DNA from: a virus
IMG/VR virus record: IMGVR_UViG_3300044678_000568
Coordinates: 1-22,114 of that record
Length of the DNA: 22,114 nt
Direction: 5' to 3' (one strand)
The notes below the pieces were generated by a model, which was not told where the DNA came from, searched no databases, and saw only the letters and a list, made by a program, of their open reading frames with translations. This document shows positions 4,153 through 14,500 of this stretch, piece after piece (the stretch's first letter is position 1; each line of letters opens with the position of its first letter). A program made the translations under genes and the position numbers.

Positions 4153-6012
4153 ATGGAAAGAAAGAGAACAACCTCTGCTTCGCATAAAAGCGATGCTATT
4201 AAAAAGCAAGTCATTGACTTCCTAATGCAGGGGTACTCTGTCCAAAAGGCGATGGATGCCGTAGGTCGAAGTGTTAAGACCTATGAGTATTACCGAAAGA
4301 CCGATGAACAATTTGCCTTAGCCATTGACAAGATTCGCTCAATGACAGCACGGGGTGAGGTCGGCTCTCCACGAGGGGAAGTACCACCCTTCCCAGAGTT
4401 TTCAGAAAAATTTTTAGGGGTCCAAGTATTCCCCCATCAAAAGCACTGGATTGATTTACTAGAGGGTCGAGAGCCTGAGGATATTCATCCTGCCATCTCC
4501 TATGAACCTGGGTCATCAGACTTAATCATAGTCAACACCCCACCAGAACACGCTAAGTCTACGACCATTACAGTCAACTATGCGGTATATCGGATTTGCC
4601 AGAACCCTAATATCAGAATCATGATTGTGTCCAAGACACAGGCTATGGCACAGAAATTCCTGCTTTCTATCAAGAATCGCCTAACCCATCCTCGTTATCA
4701 GGATTTACAACTAACCTTTGGTCCGCCAGGGGGATATGAAAAAAATTCCGATTCGTGGAAGCAGGACCTAATTTACCTATCCTCCGAGTCTCGTGACTCT
4801 GGAGAAAAGGACCCTACAGTTCAGGCTGTGGGTATTCGTGGTCATATCTATGGTGCCCGTGCTGACTTAATCATCATGGACGACTGTGTTGACCACACCA
4901 ACGCCCATGAGTATGAAAAGCAGATTGACTGGATTCAATCCGAAGTTATGTCTCGTATTGACAATGACGGCGGACGGCTACTGGTTGTAGGTACTCGACT
5001 ACGCCCACGAGATTTATATTCCGAATTGCGTGACCCTATGCGCTATCCAGACGAGACATCCCCTTGGACATACTTTGCCCAACCTGCCGTATTGGAGTTC
5101 GCAGATGACTCGAAGGACTGGGTTACGCTCTGGGCTAAGACCAACATGCCTCCCGTATCTGGCAATGGTGTACCTGATGAGGACGGACTCTACGACAAGT
5201 GGACAGGTCCAGCACTGCATAAGAAGCGAAGCCGTATGTCCCCGAACTTGTGGGCGATGGTCTACCAACAGCAACAGGTTCACGAAGATTCTGCTTTCCC
5301 ATCAGATGCTATCAAAGGCGTTATTAACGGCGCTCGCAATATTGGGATTATCCCGAAGGGTAAGCATGGCGTTCGACCTAATGGTATGGACGGGCTTATT
5401 GTGGTTGCTGGTCTTGACCCCGCTGGCTCTGGTTATACCGCCGCTGTGGTTCTTGGCTTGGATGTTTCTACGCAGAAGCGTTACTTGCTGGATGTCTCCA
5501 ATGTTGCGGGGATGAAACCAGATGAGATTCGTGGCTTAATCAAAGACTGGACTGAACGCTACAGAGTTACTGAGTGGCGTGTTGAGAAGAACGCATTTCA
5601 GACAATGCTTACGCAGGATAGAGAAGTCCGTGAGTTCTTAACTCGCAGTGGTTCTATGTTGCGCGAACACCATACTGGTCAGAACAAGTGGGACTCAGAC
5701 TTTGGTGTGGCATCTCTAACAACTTTGTTTTATGGATGGGATGAAGGCAATGCTCTTATTGAGTTCCCTTCAACACATTCTTCTGAGGGTCTTAAGGCTC
5801 TCATTGAACAACTTGTGACATGGTATCCAGATTCACCTAAGTCACAAAAGACAGATACAGTCATGGCGTTCTGGTTTGCAGAACTTGGATGTCGTGACCG
5901 CTTGGCAAGTGCAACTAACTTTTCTAAGAATCACAACAGAATGGGCATGTTTCATACGCCGTATGACCGCTCAAAACAATACACCGTCAATCTTGACGAA
6001 CTATACGCATAG
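4153..6012 (+). CDS. terL: Terminase large subunit (DNA-packaging ATPase/nuclease)
   Basis: TerL docks on the portal, drives DNA into the capsid by ATP hydrolysis and cuts the concatemer. From the ATG at 4153 the product has 619 residues. An N-terminal helix-turn-helix-like stretch (about 20-45, FLMQGYSVQKAMDAVGRS) resembles small-terminase DNA-binding segments. The ATPase domain has a deviant Walker A, PPEHAKSTT (130-138), Walker B LIIMDD (239-244) and the coupling motif GTR (280-282). The RNase-H-like nuclease begins at GLDPAGSG (about 420) and ends with DTVMAFWFAELG. Frames open further upstream (TTG 4114, ATG 4135), but only 4153 has a Shine-Dalgarno (TTGGAG, 6 bases away). The portal gene follows after 14 bases. 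No separate small terminase gene is visible in the window. Confidence 0.93.
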   Translation: MERKRTTSASHKSDAIKKQVIDFLMQGYSVQKAMDAVGRSVKTYEYYRKTDEQFALAIDKIRSMTARGEVGSPRGEVPPFPEFSEKFLGVQVFPHQKHWIDLLEGREPEDIHPAISYEPGSSDLIIVNTPPEHAKSTTITVNYAVYRICQNPNIRIMIVSKTQAMAQKFLLSIKNRLTHPRYQDLQLTFGPPGGYEKNSDSWKQDLIYLSSESRDSGEKDPTVQAVGIRGHIYGARADLIIMDDCVDHTNAHEYEKQIDWIQSEVMSRIDNDGGRLLVVGTRLRPRDLYSELRDPMRYPDETSPWTYFAQPAVLEFADDSKDWVTLWAKTNMPPVSGNGVPDEDGLYDKWTGPALHKKRSRMSPNLWAMVYQQQQVHEDSAFPSDAIKGVINGARNIGIIPKGKHGVRPNGMDGLIVVAGLDPAGSGYTAAVVLGLDVSTQKRYLLDVSNVAGMKPDEIRGLIKDWTERYRVTEWRVEKNAFQTMLTQDREVREFLTRSGSMLREHHTGQNKWDSDFGVASLTTLFYGWDEGNALIEFPSTHSSEGLKALIEQLVTWYPDSPKSQKTDTVMAFWFAELGCRDRLASATNFSKNHNRMGMFHTPYDRSKQYTVNLDELYA

Positions 6013-6026
6013 AACAGGAGGCGAAT

Positions 6027-7856
6027 GTGGCTCTATCTTTAGATGATATTAAAGATAACTATGACCGCTACCGCCAGCAATTCGCCGAGCGAGACAGCCG
6101 CATGGAAGCAGTGCTGCTTGTCCGCAAGGGTCGCATGCGTGATGTTTACCCAGACCTTTTCCCCGATGGTCCTTTTGAAAATCCTATCGTGGCAAATATG
6201 GTGGACATCGCAGCACGCGACTTGTCAGAAGTAATTGCTCCGCTACCAGCATTTAACTGCAACTCACCTACCATGGTGTCAGAGGCTGCTCGTAAGAAGG
6301 CAGACAAGCGTGAAGAAATTGTTAACTCTTATGTTGACTTCTCTGACTTGCAGACACAAATGTTTACAGCAGCAGACCGCTATGTATCTTATGGCTTTGT
6401 TCCTGCACAAGTAGAGTTCGACATGGAAGCGCAGATGCCTCGCATCCGTTTCTTAGAAGCAGTTGGTTCTTACCCAATCATTGACCGCTTTGGAAATGTT
6501 AACGCACTTTACCAGCGCACAATGAAGCCAGTATCTGAACTTATGGCTTTGTACCCAGAGTATGCACACATCTTGTACGACAAGGATGAGCACAACTCAA
6601 TGACATCTTTGTTGGAAGTTGTGCGTTATCACGACAAAGACCAGGATGTTTTATTTGTACCAACACGCAATAACCTTGTTATTGACCGTGCTAAAAACCC
6701 TATTGGCGAATGTATGGTCCGCGTTGTTATGCGCCCATCACTTGACTCACAGGCTCGTGGTCAATTTGATGATGTATTGCCAATCCAAGTAGCAAAGGCA
6801 CGCTATGCACTTCTCTCACTTGAAGCAGCAACTAAAGCAGTTCAAGCACCCATGGTCGCACCAAGAGATGTCAGTGATATTGCTCTTGGACCAGATGCTA
6901 TTATTCGTACAGAACGACCTCAAGATGTCCGAAGAATTCCACTGGAGATACCAGCAGGTGCTTTTGCACAGCAGCAGGTTCTTGAAGGAGAGTTGCGTTT
7001 AGGCTCTCGTTATCCTGAATCTCGTACAGGTAACATTGATGCTTCAATCGTTACAGGTCGTGGTGTTCAAGCCCTTATGGGTGGATTCGATACACAGATT
7101 AAAACAGCACACGCAATGTTTGCTCGTGCATTTGTCGAATTGATGAGCCTTGCTCTCAAAGTTGACGAAATGGTATTTGCCGATGTTGAGAAGAACCTAC
7201 GCGGTACACGCAATGGAACTCCATACAACATCAAGTACAAGCCAAAGAAGGACATTGATGGTGATTACACCGTAGATGTTCAATATGGTTTGATGGCAGG
7301 ACTTGACCCTAACCGCGCATTGGTATTTGGTCTACAGGCTCGCGGAGATAAGTTGATTTCACGCGACTTCCTACGCCGTCAGATGCCTTTCTCTTTCAAT
7401 GCAACACAAGAAGAAGAAAAGGTTGACACCGAAGAACTGCGCGATGCAATGAAGCAAGCGATTGCTTCTTATGCTCAGGCTATTCCAGCCCTTGCTTCTC
7501 AAGGTCAAGACCCATCTGACATTCTTTACAAACTTTCATCCGTTATCAATGCACGCCAGAAGGGAACCTCTATTGAGGTTGCGGTTTCTGATGCGTTTAA
7601 ACCACAGAATCCCCCACCTGGTGCGATGACCCCTGAGGGTATCGTAAGTCCTGACATGATTGGGCAGCCAGGCGCGGTCCCACCAGGTGAGGGCGAACTT
7701 CCACTAGGCATGTCTGCAACTGGTCGTATGCAAGGTGTAGCACCAGGACAGATTGCTCCAGGCGGTCGTCCAGATGTTCAATCTCTTTTAGCAGGATTAA
7801 CAGCGAGAGGCGAACCTAATCTACAGGCTTCTCTCCAAAGACGAGTACCAGTATAA
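6027..7856 (+). CDS. Portal protein
   Basis: The portal is the dodecameric ring at the capsid vertex through which TerL packages DNA. The 609-residue protein directly follows terL and has the features of actinophage-type portals: an early charged helix, VANMVDIAARDLSEVIAPLPAF, a beta-rich central clip/stem (for example RIRFLEAVGSYPIIDRFGN at 147-165), a segment around residues 335-360 (RTGNIDASIVTGRGVQALMGG) preceding long helices, and a Pro/Gly-rich disordered C-terminus. The start is GTG at 6027 with AGGAGG 5 bases upstream; an ATG two bases earlier is out of frame and stops at once. The C-terminus is low complexity, as expected for a flexible tail. One of the few rightward-block copies of GTTTAAAC is at 7595. 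The assignment rests on order, length and residue pattern. Confidence 0.85.
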   Translation: MALSLDDIKDNYDRYRQQFAERDSRMEAVLLVRKGRMRDVYPDLFPDGPFENPIVANMVDIAARDLSEVIAPLPAFNCNSPTMVSEAARKKADKREEIVNSYVDFSDLQTQMFTAADRYVSYGFVPAQVEFDMEAQMPRIRFLEAVGSYPIIDRFGNVNALYQRTMKPVSELMALYPEYAHILYDKDEHNSMTSLLEVVRYHDKDQDVLFVPTRNNLVIDRAKNPIGECMVRVVMRPSLDSQARGQFDDVLPIQVAKARYALLSLEAATKAVQAPMVAPRDVSDIALGPDAIIRTERPQDVRRIPLEIPAGAFAQQQVLEGELRLGSRYPESRTGNIDASIVTGRGVQALMGGFDTQIKTAHAMFARAFVELMSLALKVDEMVFADVEKNLRGTRNGTPYNIKYKPKKDIDGDYTVDVQYGLMAGLDPNRALVFGLQARGDKLISRDFLRRQMPFSFNATQEEEKVDTEELRDAMKQAIASYAQAIPALASQGQDPSDILYKLSSVINARQKGTSIEVAVSDAFKPQNPPPGAMTPEGIVSPDMIGQPGAVPPGEGELPLGMSATGRMQGVAPGQIAPGGRPDVQSLLAGLTARGEPNLQASLQRRVPV

Positions 7857-7868
7857 AGGGGGTGAAAA

Positions 7869-8036
7869 ATGAAGAAAGCGACAGCAAAGAAAGCAACAGG
7901 AAAGAAGCCAGCGAACCAAGGTTCAGCAGGTAAGCCTAACTACCAGAAGCCTATGAAGTCATCTGTTAAGAAGATGTCTAATAAGTCAGGTATGTTGTAC
8001 ACAACAAAGCAGCCAGGTGGCACACGCGGTAAGTAA
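7869..8036 (+). CDS. Lys-rich basic microprotein, 55 aa
   Basis: This short frame encodes a strongly basic, low-complexity protein beginning MKKATAKKATGKKPANQGS and ending QPGGTRGK. AGGGGGTG four to five bases before the ATG is a strong ribosome site. It lies 12 bases after the portal stop and resembles the Lys-rich microproteins downstream of the capsid gene. A nucleic-acid-binding or DNA-condensing virion component is plausible but not shown. Confidence in the gene itself comes from the ribosome site and the packing. Confidence 0.75.
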   Translation: MKKATAKKATGKKPANQGSAGKPNYQKPMKSSVKKMSNKSGMLYTTKQPGGTRGK

Positions 8037-8107
8037 TTCTTAATCCTGAGCATGATTTAAAACTGCTCAACTAATTTTAAAAGACTGAACTTAATTGTGA
8101 GGGAACT
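8037..8107 (+). other. Short AT-rich intergenic spacer
   Basis: The 71 bases hold a small GAGC/GCTC stem-loop (about 8048-8070) and the Shine-Dalgarno GAGGGA of the next gene. No promoter or terminator with convincing boxes was seen. Confidence 0.4.
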
Positions 8108-8539
8108 ATGGCACTGCCAAAAGATAAGAACTTTCAGGTGTCCGCAACAGGCGGAGCGGGAACTAATGGTCAACCAGCACGCTATGCAGCAGGCATAGAC
8201 GGCGCACAGGATTTTTATGACCTACAGACTGCAGCACAAATGAGTGGCTCAAACCCAGCGTTCTCTGCAGTTCCTTCCCCATCAGGACAACGCCCATTCC
8301 GAGGCGACAGCGCAGCACCACTTGTTCGACTAGATGCTCCAACTCAACGCCCTGAGGAAGATGTCCGCACTGGTGCAACCATTGCTCCAAACACAATGTA
8401 TGCAACAGATGGAATGGCAAACTCAGAAGATGCAGACCGCATGCGTGCAGCACTTCCATATCTTTCAACACTTGCAGAGTTGCCACAGACATCAAATAAT
8501 TTCCGCAACTATGTACGATACTTAAAGAGTGTACTTTGA
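8108..8539 (+). CDS. Hypothetical virion-module protein, 143 aa
   Basis: The 143-residue product is Ala/Gly/Pro-rich and mostly polar without a clear fold: an N-terminal SATGGAGTNGQPARYAAG, a central Pro/Arg-rich region and a C-terminal helix (DADRMRAALPYLSTLAELPQ) that then reads NNFRNYVRYLKSVL. GAGGGA six to seven bases upstream supports the ATG. Its TGA overlaps the TTG start of the giant gene that follows, implying translational coupling. Position between portal and a large internal virion protein suggests a connector-associated or chaperone role, but I do not recognise the family. Confidence 0.75.
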   Translation: MALPKDKNFQVSATGGAGTNGQPARYAAGIDGAQDFYDLQTAAQMSGSNPAFSAVPSPSGQRPFRGDSAAPLVRLDAPTQRPEEDVRTGATIAPNTMYATDGMANSEDADRMRAALPYLSTLAELPQTSNNFRNYVRYLKSVL

Positions 8540-11500
8540 GTTTTTCCGAGACACTTGGCAGTTTTGCCAAAAAACTTCAAGGTAACGGATTTGCCAACGA
8601 TATAGGCTTACCGACTTTATTATACGACCTTGCTTCTGTGTCATCTAATGACAAAAGTTGGGTGGGCGATGCATTTAATTTTGCTGGCAATGCGTTTAGA
8701 ACATCAGTATCAACAGTATCTTTTCCAATTCGCAAAACAGCAGGTTTTGTAATTCAAAAAGGTTTACTTCCAGCAGCACAAATATCTTACGAAACTGGTG
8801 GTCGTTACCTTCGTGAGCCATTATCAGCAGGATTAACAACACTTGCAACTGGTGATGCAAAGAAGTCATGGGAAAATCGTGATGAGATTTCTCCAGGTCA
8901 AGCACTTGCTTATTTACAGTCAAAGTTTCCTATAAGTGGAAATATGGTCATGGGGTTTGATGAAGATTTTGACATCTTTAACCCTAATGACCGACAAGAT
9001 TTTTATACAGACTTTACATTAAATAAACTTAGTGGTGCTTACGATACATTTTTTACAACAGTAACTGACCCACTAGGCAAGATTGGTAAAGCAGCAGGTC
9101 TTGCAAAGAAGGCTTTTGTTACTCGTCCACTTGGCGCTGTTGATGCTAACGCACAATCTTTGGCTCGTGATTTCTTTATGCCAAAGAGTATCCGCAAGAC
9201 AACAATTATTTCTCCTAAGACTCTTGCAGATAATATTAACGCAGGGCGTGAAGAAGGCGGAGAACTTTACAATACGCTTTCATGGATGGCTAAAAGCGAC
9301 CAAGTTGCAATACGCAGTCACCCAGTAATTGAAGCATCTAACGATGCAGATACATTGTCATACCTTCTTGGTGAGGCAAAGACTGTAGATGATGTTGCAG
9401 ATGTTCTTATGGCTACAGCACTTAAAGACAAAGGTGCAATGAAAAACCTTGTTGATAAGCGTTTAGATTTTAAGTTTGTTATGGATAAAATTAGAGACAC
9501 ATCCACAACAGAAATAAACATGTTGAACAATGTTCCTACTAACGGCATTGTTGACGACATCAATAAGTTAGATGCTGCAGATGCTTTTCTTAAAGTACTT
9601 GATGAAAATGAAGTTTATTATCAGTACCTAACGACACTTAACGCAAAAGGTGCAGACTTAACTAAGCGTACATTTGGTGCTTCACCATTTGAGAAGATGG
9701 CTATTAACCGCGCTGAGCGCCGTGCTGGTCGTGTTCGTGGTAAAGCAGATGATGTAGATACTCCAACAAACTTCCCTACAGTAGGTTACTTTCAACCAAC
9801 AAAGTACCACCCGCTTGTTGCGGTTGTTAACTTTGGTCTAACAAAGGTAGGCGATGCTTTCCAAGAAAAGCCAGCAGGATATATTAACCTTAACGATTCT
9901 GATTCGTATAACGAAATTGCGGCATTTGGCGGGCTTCTTCGCCGCATTGTTGGAGAAGAATCAAACCCAATTATCGAAAGACATTTAAACGACTACATCC
10001 AATCAGGTGGTACTCCTGAACTTCGTGCTCGTGTAGTTGAGTCATTTGAAGATTTAGCAATCACTTCTATTAACCGCAAACTTGGTATCTCTGATGAAGC
10101 AGGTGCACAGATTTGGGGCGCATACAAGTCTCGCCGTGAAACTGCACGCTCTATGATTCGTGACCGCAAGTTCTTGATGACTGATGACGATGTTATTCTT
10201 AAGGTTCCTTACCTAGAGCGCCAAGGTGCCAACGCATTACCAATGGTTGACCTTGAAAACTACGAGCGCGTTCTTACAAAGAACAAGGGTTTGTTGACTG
10301 CTCTTGAAGGTGGCTTCAATGTAGTAGACCCAGATTCATGGCGCTACACCACAGGTATTTTAAATGATATGTGGAAGGCTTCTGTTCTTCTTCGCCTTGG
10401 TTACACAGTAAGAAATGTGTCAGAAGGTGCAATGTCTATCATGGCTAAGGGCTACGGCTTGATGGCTCTAGGTGACTTAAATCGTGAAGGTTTTGATGCA
10501 TGGTACACAAACCGCATCCGCGACATTGAGCGCATTACAGACCGCCGCATGGTAGCGCAAGGATTGCGTGAAAACTCTGTAGAGATGCGCCGTGCGTTTG
10601 CTGAGAAGCAGTATGAATTTATGGCTGCTGACCGCATGTACAACCAACTACTTGCGTATCTTCCAGCAGCAGAGCGTGCTTACCTCAATGGTAAGTTAGA
10701 CGAGGGACAACTCAGAGAAATTATTGATGTGTTCCAGTATTCAACTGGTGAGTACCTATACCACGGAACACCTACTCCTATAAATGGGTTTGATAACACT
10801 CGTCCATTAGCGATGAGTTTATCTCAAGATATTGCTAATCGTTATGCCGATGCTGCTATGCCACAGATTTCAGCCTCTGAAATTTACAAGCGCAAAACTG
10901 GTCGCGCATACACAATGCCAAAGAACCTTCGTACTCGTGAAGGTGAACTTGTTAAAGAAGGTAAAGCAAAAAAGCCGTCACTTTCTATGCAAACCATCGC
11001 AGCAGATATGCGCGAAGGTTTTATCAATAGCACTGACAATGGTAATCAGGTAGAACTTCTTAACCCTCAAAGTGGTGAATGGCGTGCTATCAACCCATAT
11101 AATGTTTCACAGAAGATGCTTGTTGAAGGCACATTCCGTATTCGTAAGCCTGGTAATCAGGGAGCAACCCTTGGCAACAAGGTGTACGGACTTCCTGTTG
11201 ATGTGCGTTTGTTTAATGGCAATCGTACTCAACTAGGACTCAAGGATTATCCAGAACTGCAAAAGATTCTTGGTGTTGGCGAAACTGCTGGCTGGAAAAC
11301 TCGTGCAGCATGGGAAGGCAAAGAGGATGCAATCCTTGGCTGGATGCGTGCTAATGGTGTTGGCAAGTTAATCTTGCCTGACACCAAGGCTAACGGTGGT
11401 GCAACAGCACTTGTTGACCCTGACATGGTTGAAGCCTTTGGACAGCAACCATCTGTTCGACTTGCTGAGCAGCGCTTAGATGCAATTAAGAAGCAGCAAC

Positions 11501-14500
11501 AGTTGCTATCAGAAGAATCTCGTGTTGCTAAACTTATTGAAGATACCATTGCAAATGGTGGAGCAACAGTTTCATTTACTGGAGATGTACCTACACAAGG
11601 TTACTCTGTTGCAGTTCGTGGTGCTACACATACATTTTCTTTAGAAGATGCTCGTAATAATCCACAGGCATGGATTGATTCCGTGGCTGCACACTTTGAA
11701 AAGAACCTTGAGAAGTTTGGAACAGCAGACCACTTTGGCACTTGGGTAGAAGATATTGATGGCGTGCCACATATTTGGGCTGACCCTACAAATGTTATTG
11801 TAGACAAAGCAAAGGCTGCTAGACTAGGACTTGAAAGAAACCAAGTTAATGTTGCTGACCTAGCCGCAATTAAAAGAGGCGACTGGGACAACGCTATGAT
11901 TGACACTAAGGGCACAGGAGATAAAAATGCCAGCGCAGAATTTGCATTGGGTCAAGGCACCCAAGCCAGTATCGGAAATGTCGCAAGAGGAACGCAAGGC
12001 GTTCGCAGAGTTATTGGCACAGAGGGCTTTGGAAAACGCATTAGCGAACTCGAAGCCATCCTCAGCACAGGAAAGTATCCAACAGACGGGCTTGTAAATC
12101 TTGTTCGTGAGTTTGCTGATGGGCAGGCTGCAGCAAAGCGTGACATGAATGGTCTATTAACTAGACTAGATGCACGCCTTGTAGAAGAAGCACGGATAGC
12201 AGCACCTCGTGCTATTCAGGGTACAGGTCGCCGTTTTGAAACTCTTTATGATGGAACAGTTATTGAGATTGATGATGCTTTCCGTGGTGAAGGTGGAGCA
12301 ATTCTTTTATCTCAAACAGATAACGCACAGTCTTATCGCAATTTTGTAGACCACCCAGCACAATTATTTAGTGCTGAGCACACAAACTTTACCGAGGCTC
12401 GTCTTACACCTAAGATGCCTGAGTACTACACAGGTTATGCAAACCAACTTAATACTTTCTTCCGCTCACCTGATGGTCGCATTGACCCAGTAATTGAAAT
12501 GTTCCTTAATGGAATGAAGCCAGAGCAGGCTGTTGCTTGGTTGCGTAAACCAGAAAATGCTACTTATGCTCGTAGGTTTAACATTGATGTTCCTGGTATC
12601 AAGGTAATGTCAGAGCGTTTAAATGTATCTATGGATGCAGAAGATTTTGTTGGTGACTTATACAGCGCCTATAACCGCTACCTTCCAGATGGTGAAGTGC
12701 AAGAAGCCTTCCGTAATGGCGAAGCAACCGAGCAATGGTTGCGTACTCACTTTACTGATAACCCAGATATGCCAGACATTATTGGTCGTATCGTGCCTAC
12801 AAGCCCAGAAGCGGCTAACTGGCGTGAGGGTATGAGTAAGGTTGTAGAGCGTGCGTTCCACTTCCTTGGCTCATTGCCTGAAACAACAGTGGCTCGTCAC
12901 CCATTAGCCCGTCAGATTTACCGCGCTGAATACAAGAACCGTTTAGATATTGCTCTTGCTACAAAGCGTTTAAACGAAGGCGATGCTGCTGAACTTACTG
13001 TAGATGAGATTAACAATCTACGCGGACAGGTCATTGAGGCTACACGCAAAGAAGTTAATAGCACACTCTTTACCATTATTCGCAAGTCATACGCAGGCGA
13101 AAAAATGCGTTTCATTATGCCGTTCTTTAACGCATGGGAAAACACTATCCGCCGTTGGTATGGACTTACTAAGGAAAATCCAGCAGTTGTCGCCCGTGCA
13201 GGACAGGTTATTTCTTCTCTGCGTAACCAGCCAAATGTGGTTGACCAAGATGGTAACCCAACTACTGAGTTTAGTTATGACAATAAGATTGTCCTACCTA
13301 TGCCAGAAGGTGCGATTAAAACAATCAGCCTTATTCCAGGGTGGGGCAAGGGAATGGCAGAGGCAATGCGTTCATCTGGAACACAGATGTCTATTCCAAT
13401 CCGAAGCCTTGACCTCTTGTTCCAAGGTGAAGCACTTGCGGGATTTGGTCCTATCGTAACTATCCCAGTTAATGAATTAGTTTTGATGAAGCCAGACCTA
13501 GAAGATATAGTCACATCAAGCGTGCTACCAGTTCTTCCATTTGGTCCACAAGGCTCCAGCAAAGATGTTATTCAAAGAATGGTAAGCCAACTGTTTCCAC
13601 CTGCAGCACAGAAACTTATTTCTTTGCAGGGTCAAGATGAAGCATGGAGCCGTACATTCAACACTGTTTACCGCTATGAGTTAATTCGTTTTAACCTTGG
13701 CGAGCGCAATACGCTACCTGAACTAGGTGAGATTAAAAACTTGGCAGATAGCCTGTATAGAGTTAGGATTCTTTCTAACTTGGTAATGCCATTTGCTGCA
13801 CAGTATGACTCAACTTTGAGTTTCTATACTCAACAGTTCCGCCGTTTGCAACAAGTTTATGGTGCAGATGCAGAGGCTTTATTCCTTGAGATGTACCCTG
13901 AAATGGGTCCTGCTTTAGTTAGCGCCTCATATAACCCAACTGGTGCTGTTGCATCACAGGCTGCATTTAAGAACATCCAGAAGTACGGTGGCTTGATTGG
14001 CAAGATTGGTCAGACTACACCTGAAATGATTGGCTTCTTAGTCAATGACCCTGATGGCAAGTATGACTTCTCAGAAGCAGTTTATGCATGGCAGTATGGC
14101 AATGCCCCTGTTCCTGGTTCTACAGAGAACTATCGTACTCGCCGTAACCCAGCAGACTTGAAGAAGGATGCTAATGTGAAGATGGGTTGGATTGAGTTCC
14201 GCAAGAACATGAACCTTCTTAACTCACAACTGTTTGCACAAGGCTACGAATCTTATAGTGAATCAGGTGCTGAGGAGTTGCAGGCTATTAAGCAGATGAT
14301 GGTTGCTGACCTGACTAGTCGTAATAAAGATTGGGCTGTGGATTACTTTAGTGTAGACCGAGGTAAGTGGGTCTATCGTATGGACTCAATGCGTACAATG
14401 TTAAGCGACCCTACATGGATGAAAGAAAATGGTCAGCGCCAAGTAGTTCAGGCTATGGCTGTTTATCTAAATGTACGCACACAAATTGCACGAGAGTTGG

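Noticed and set aside
5030-5515. 161-codon frame inside the terminase gene in another frame
   Set aside because: No ribosome site, a composition unlike a soluble protein, and it overlies the ATPase and nuclease core of the terminase.
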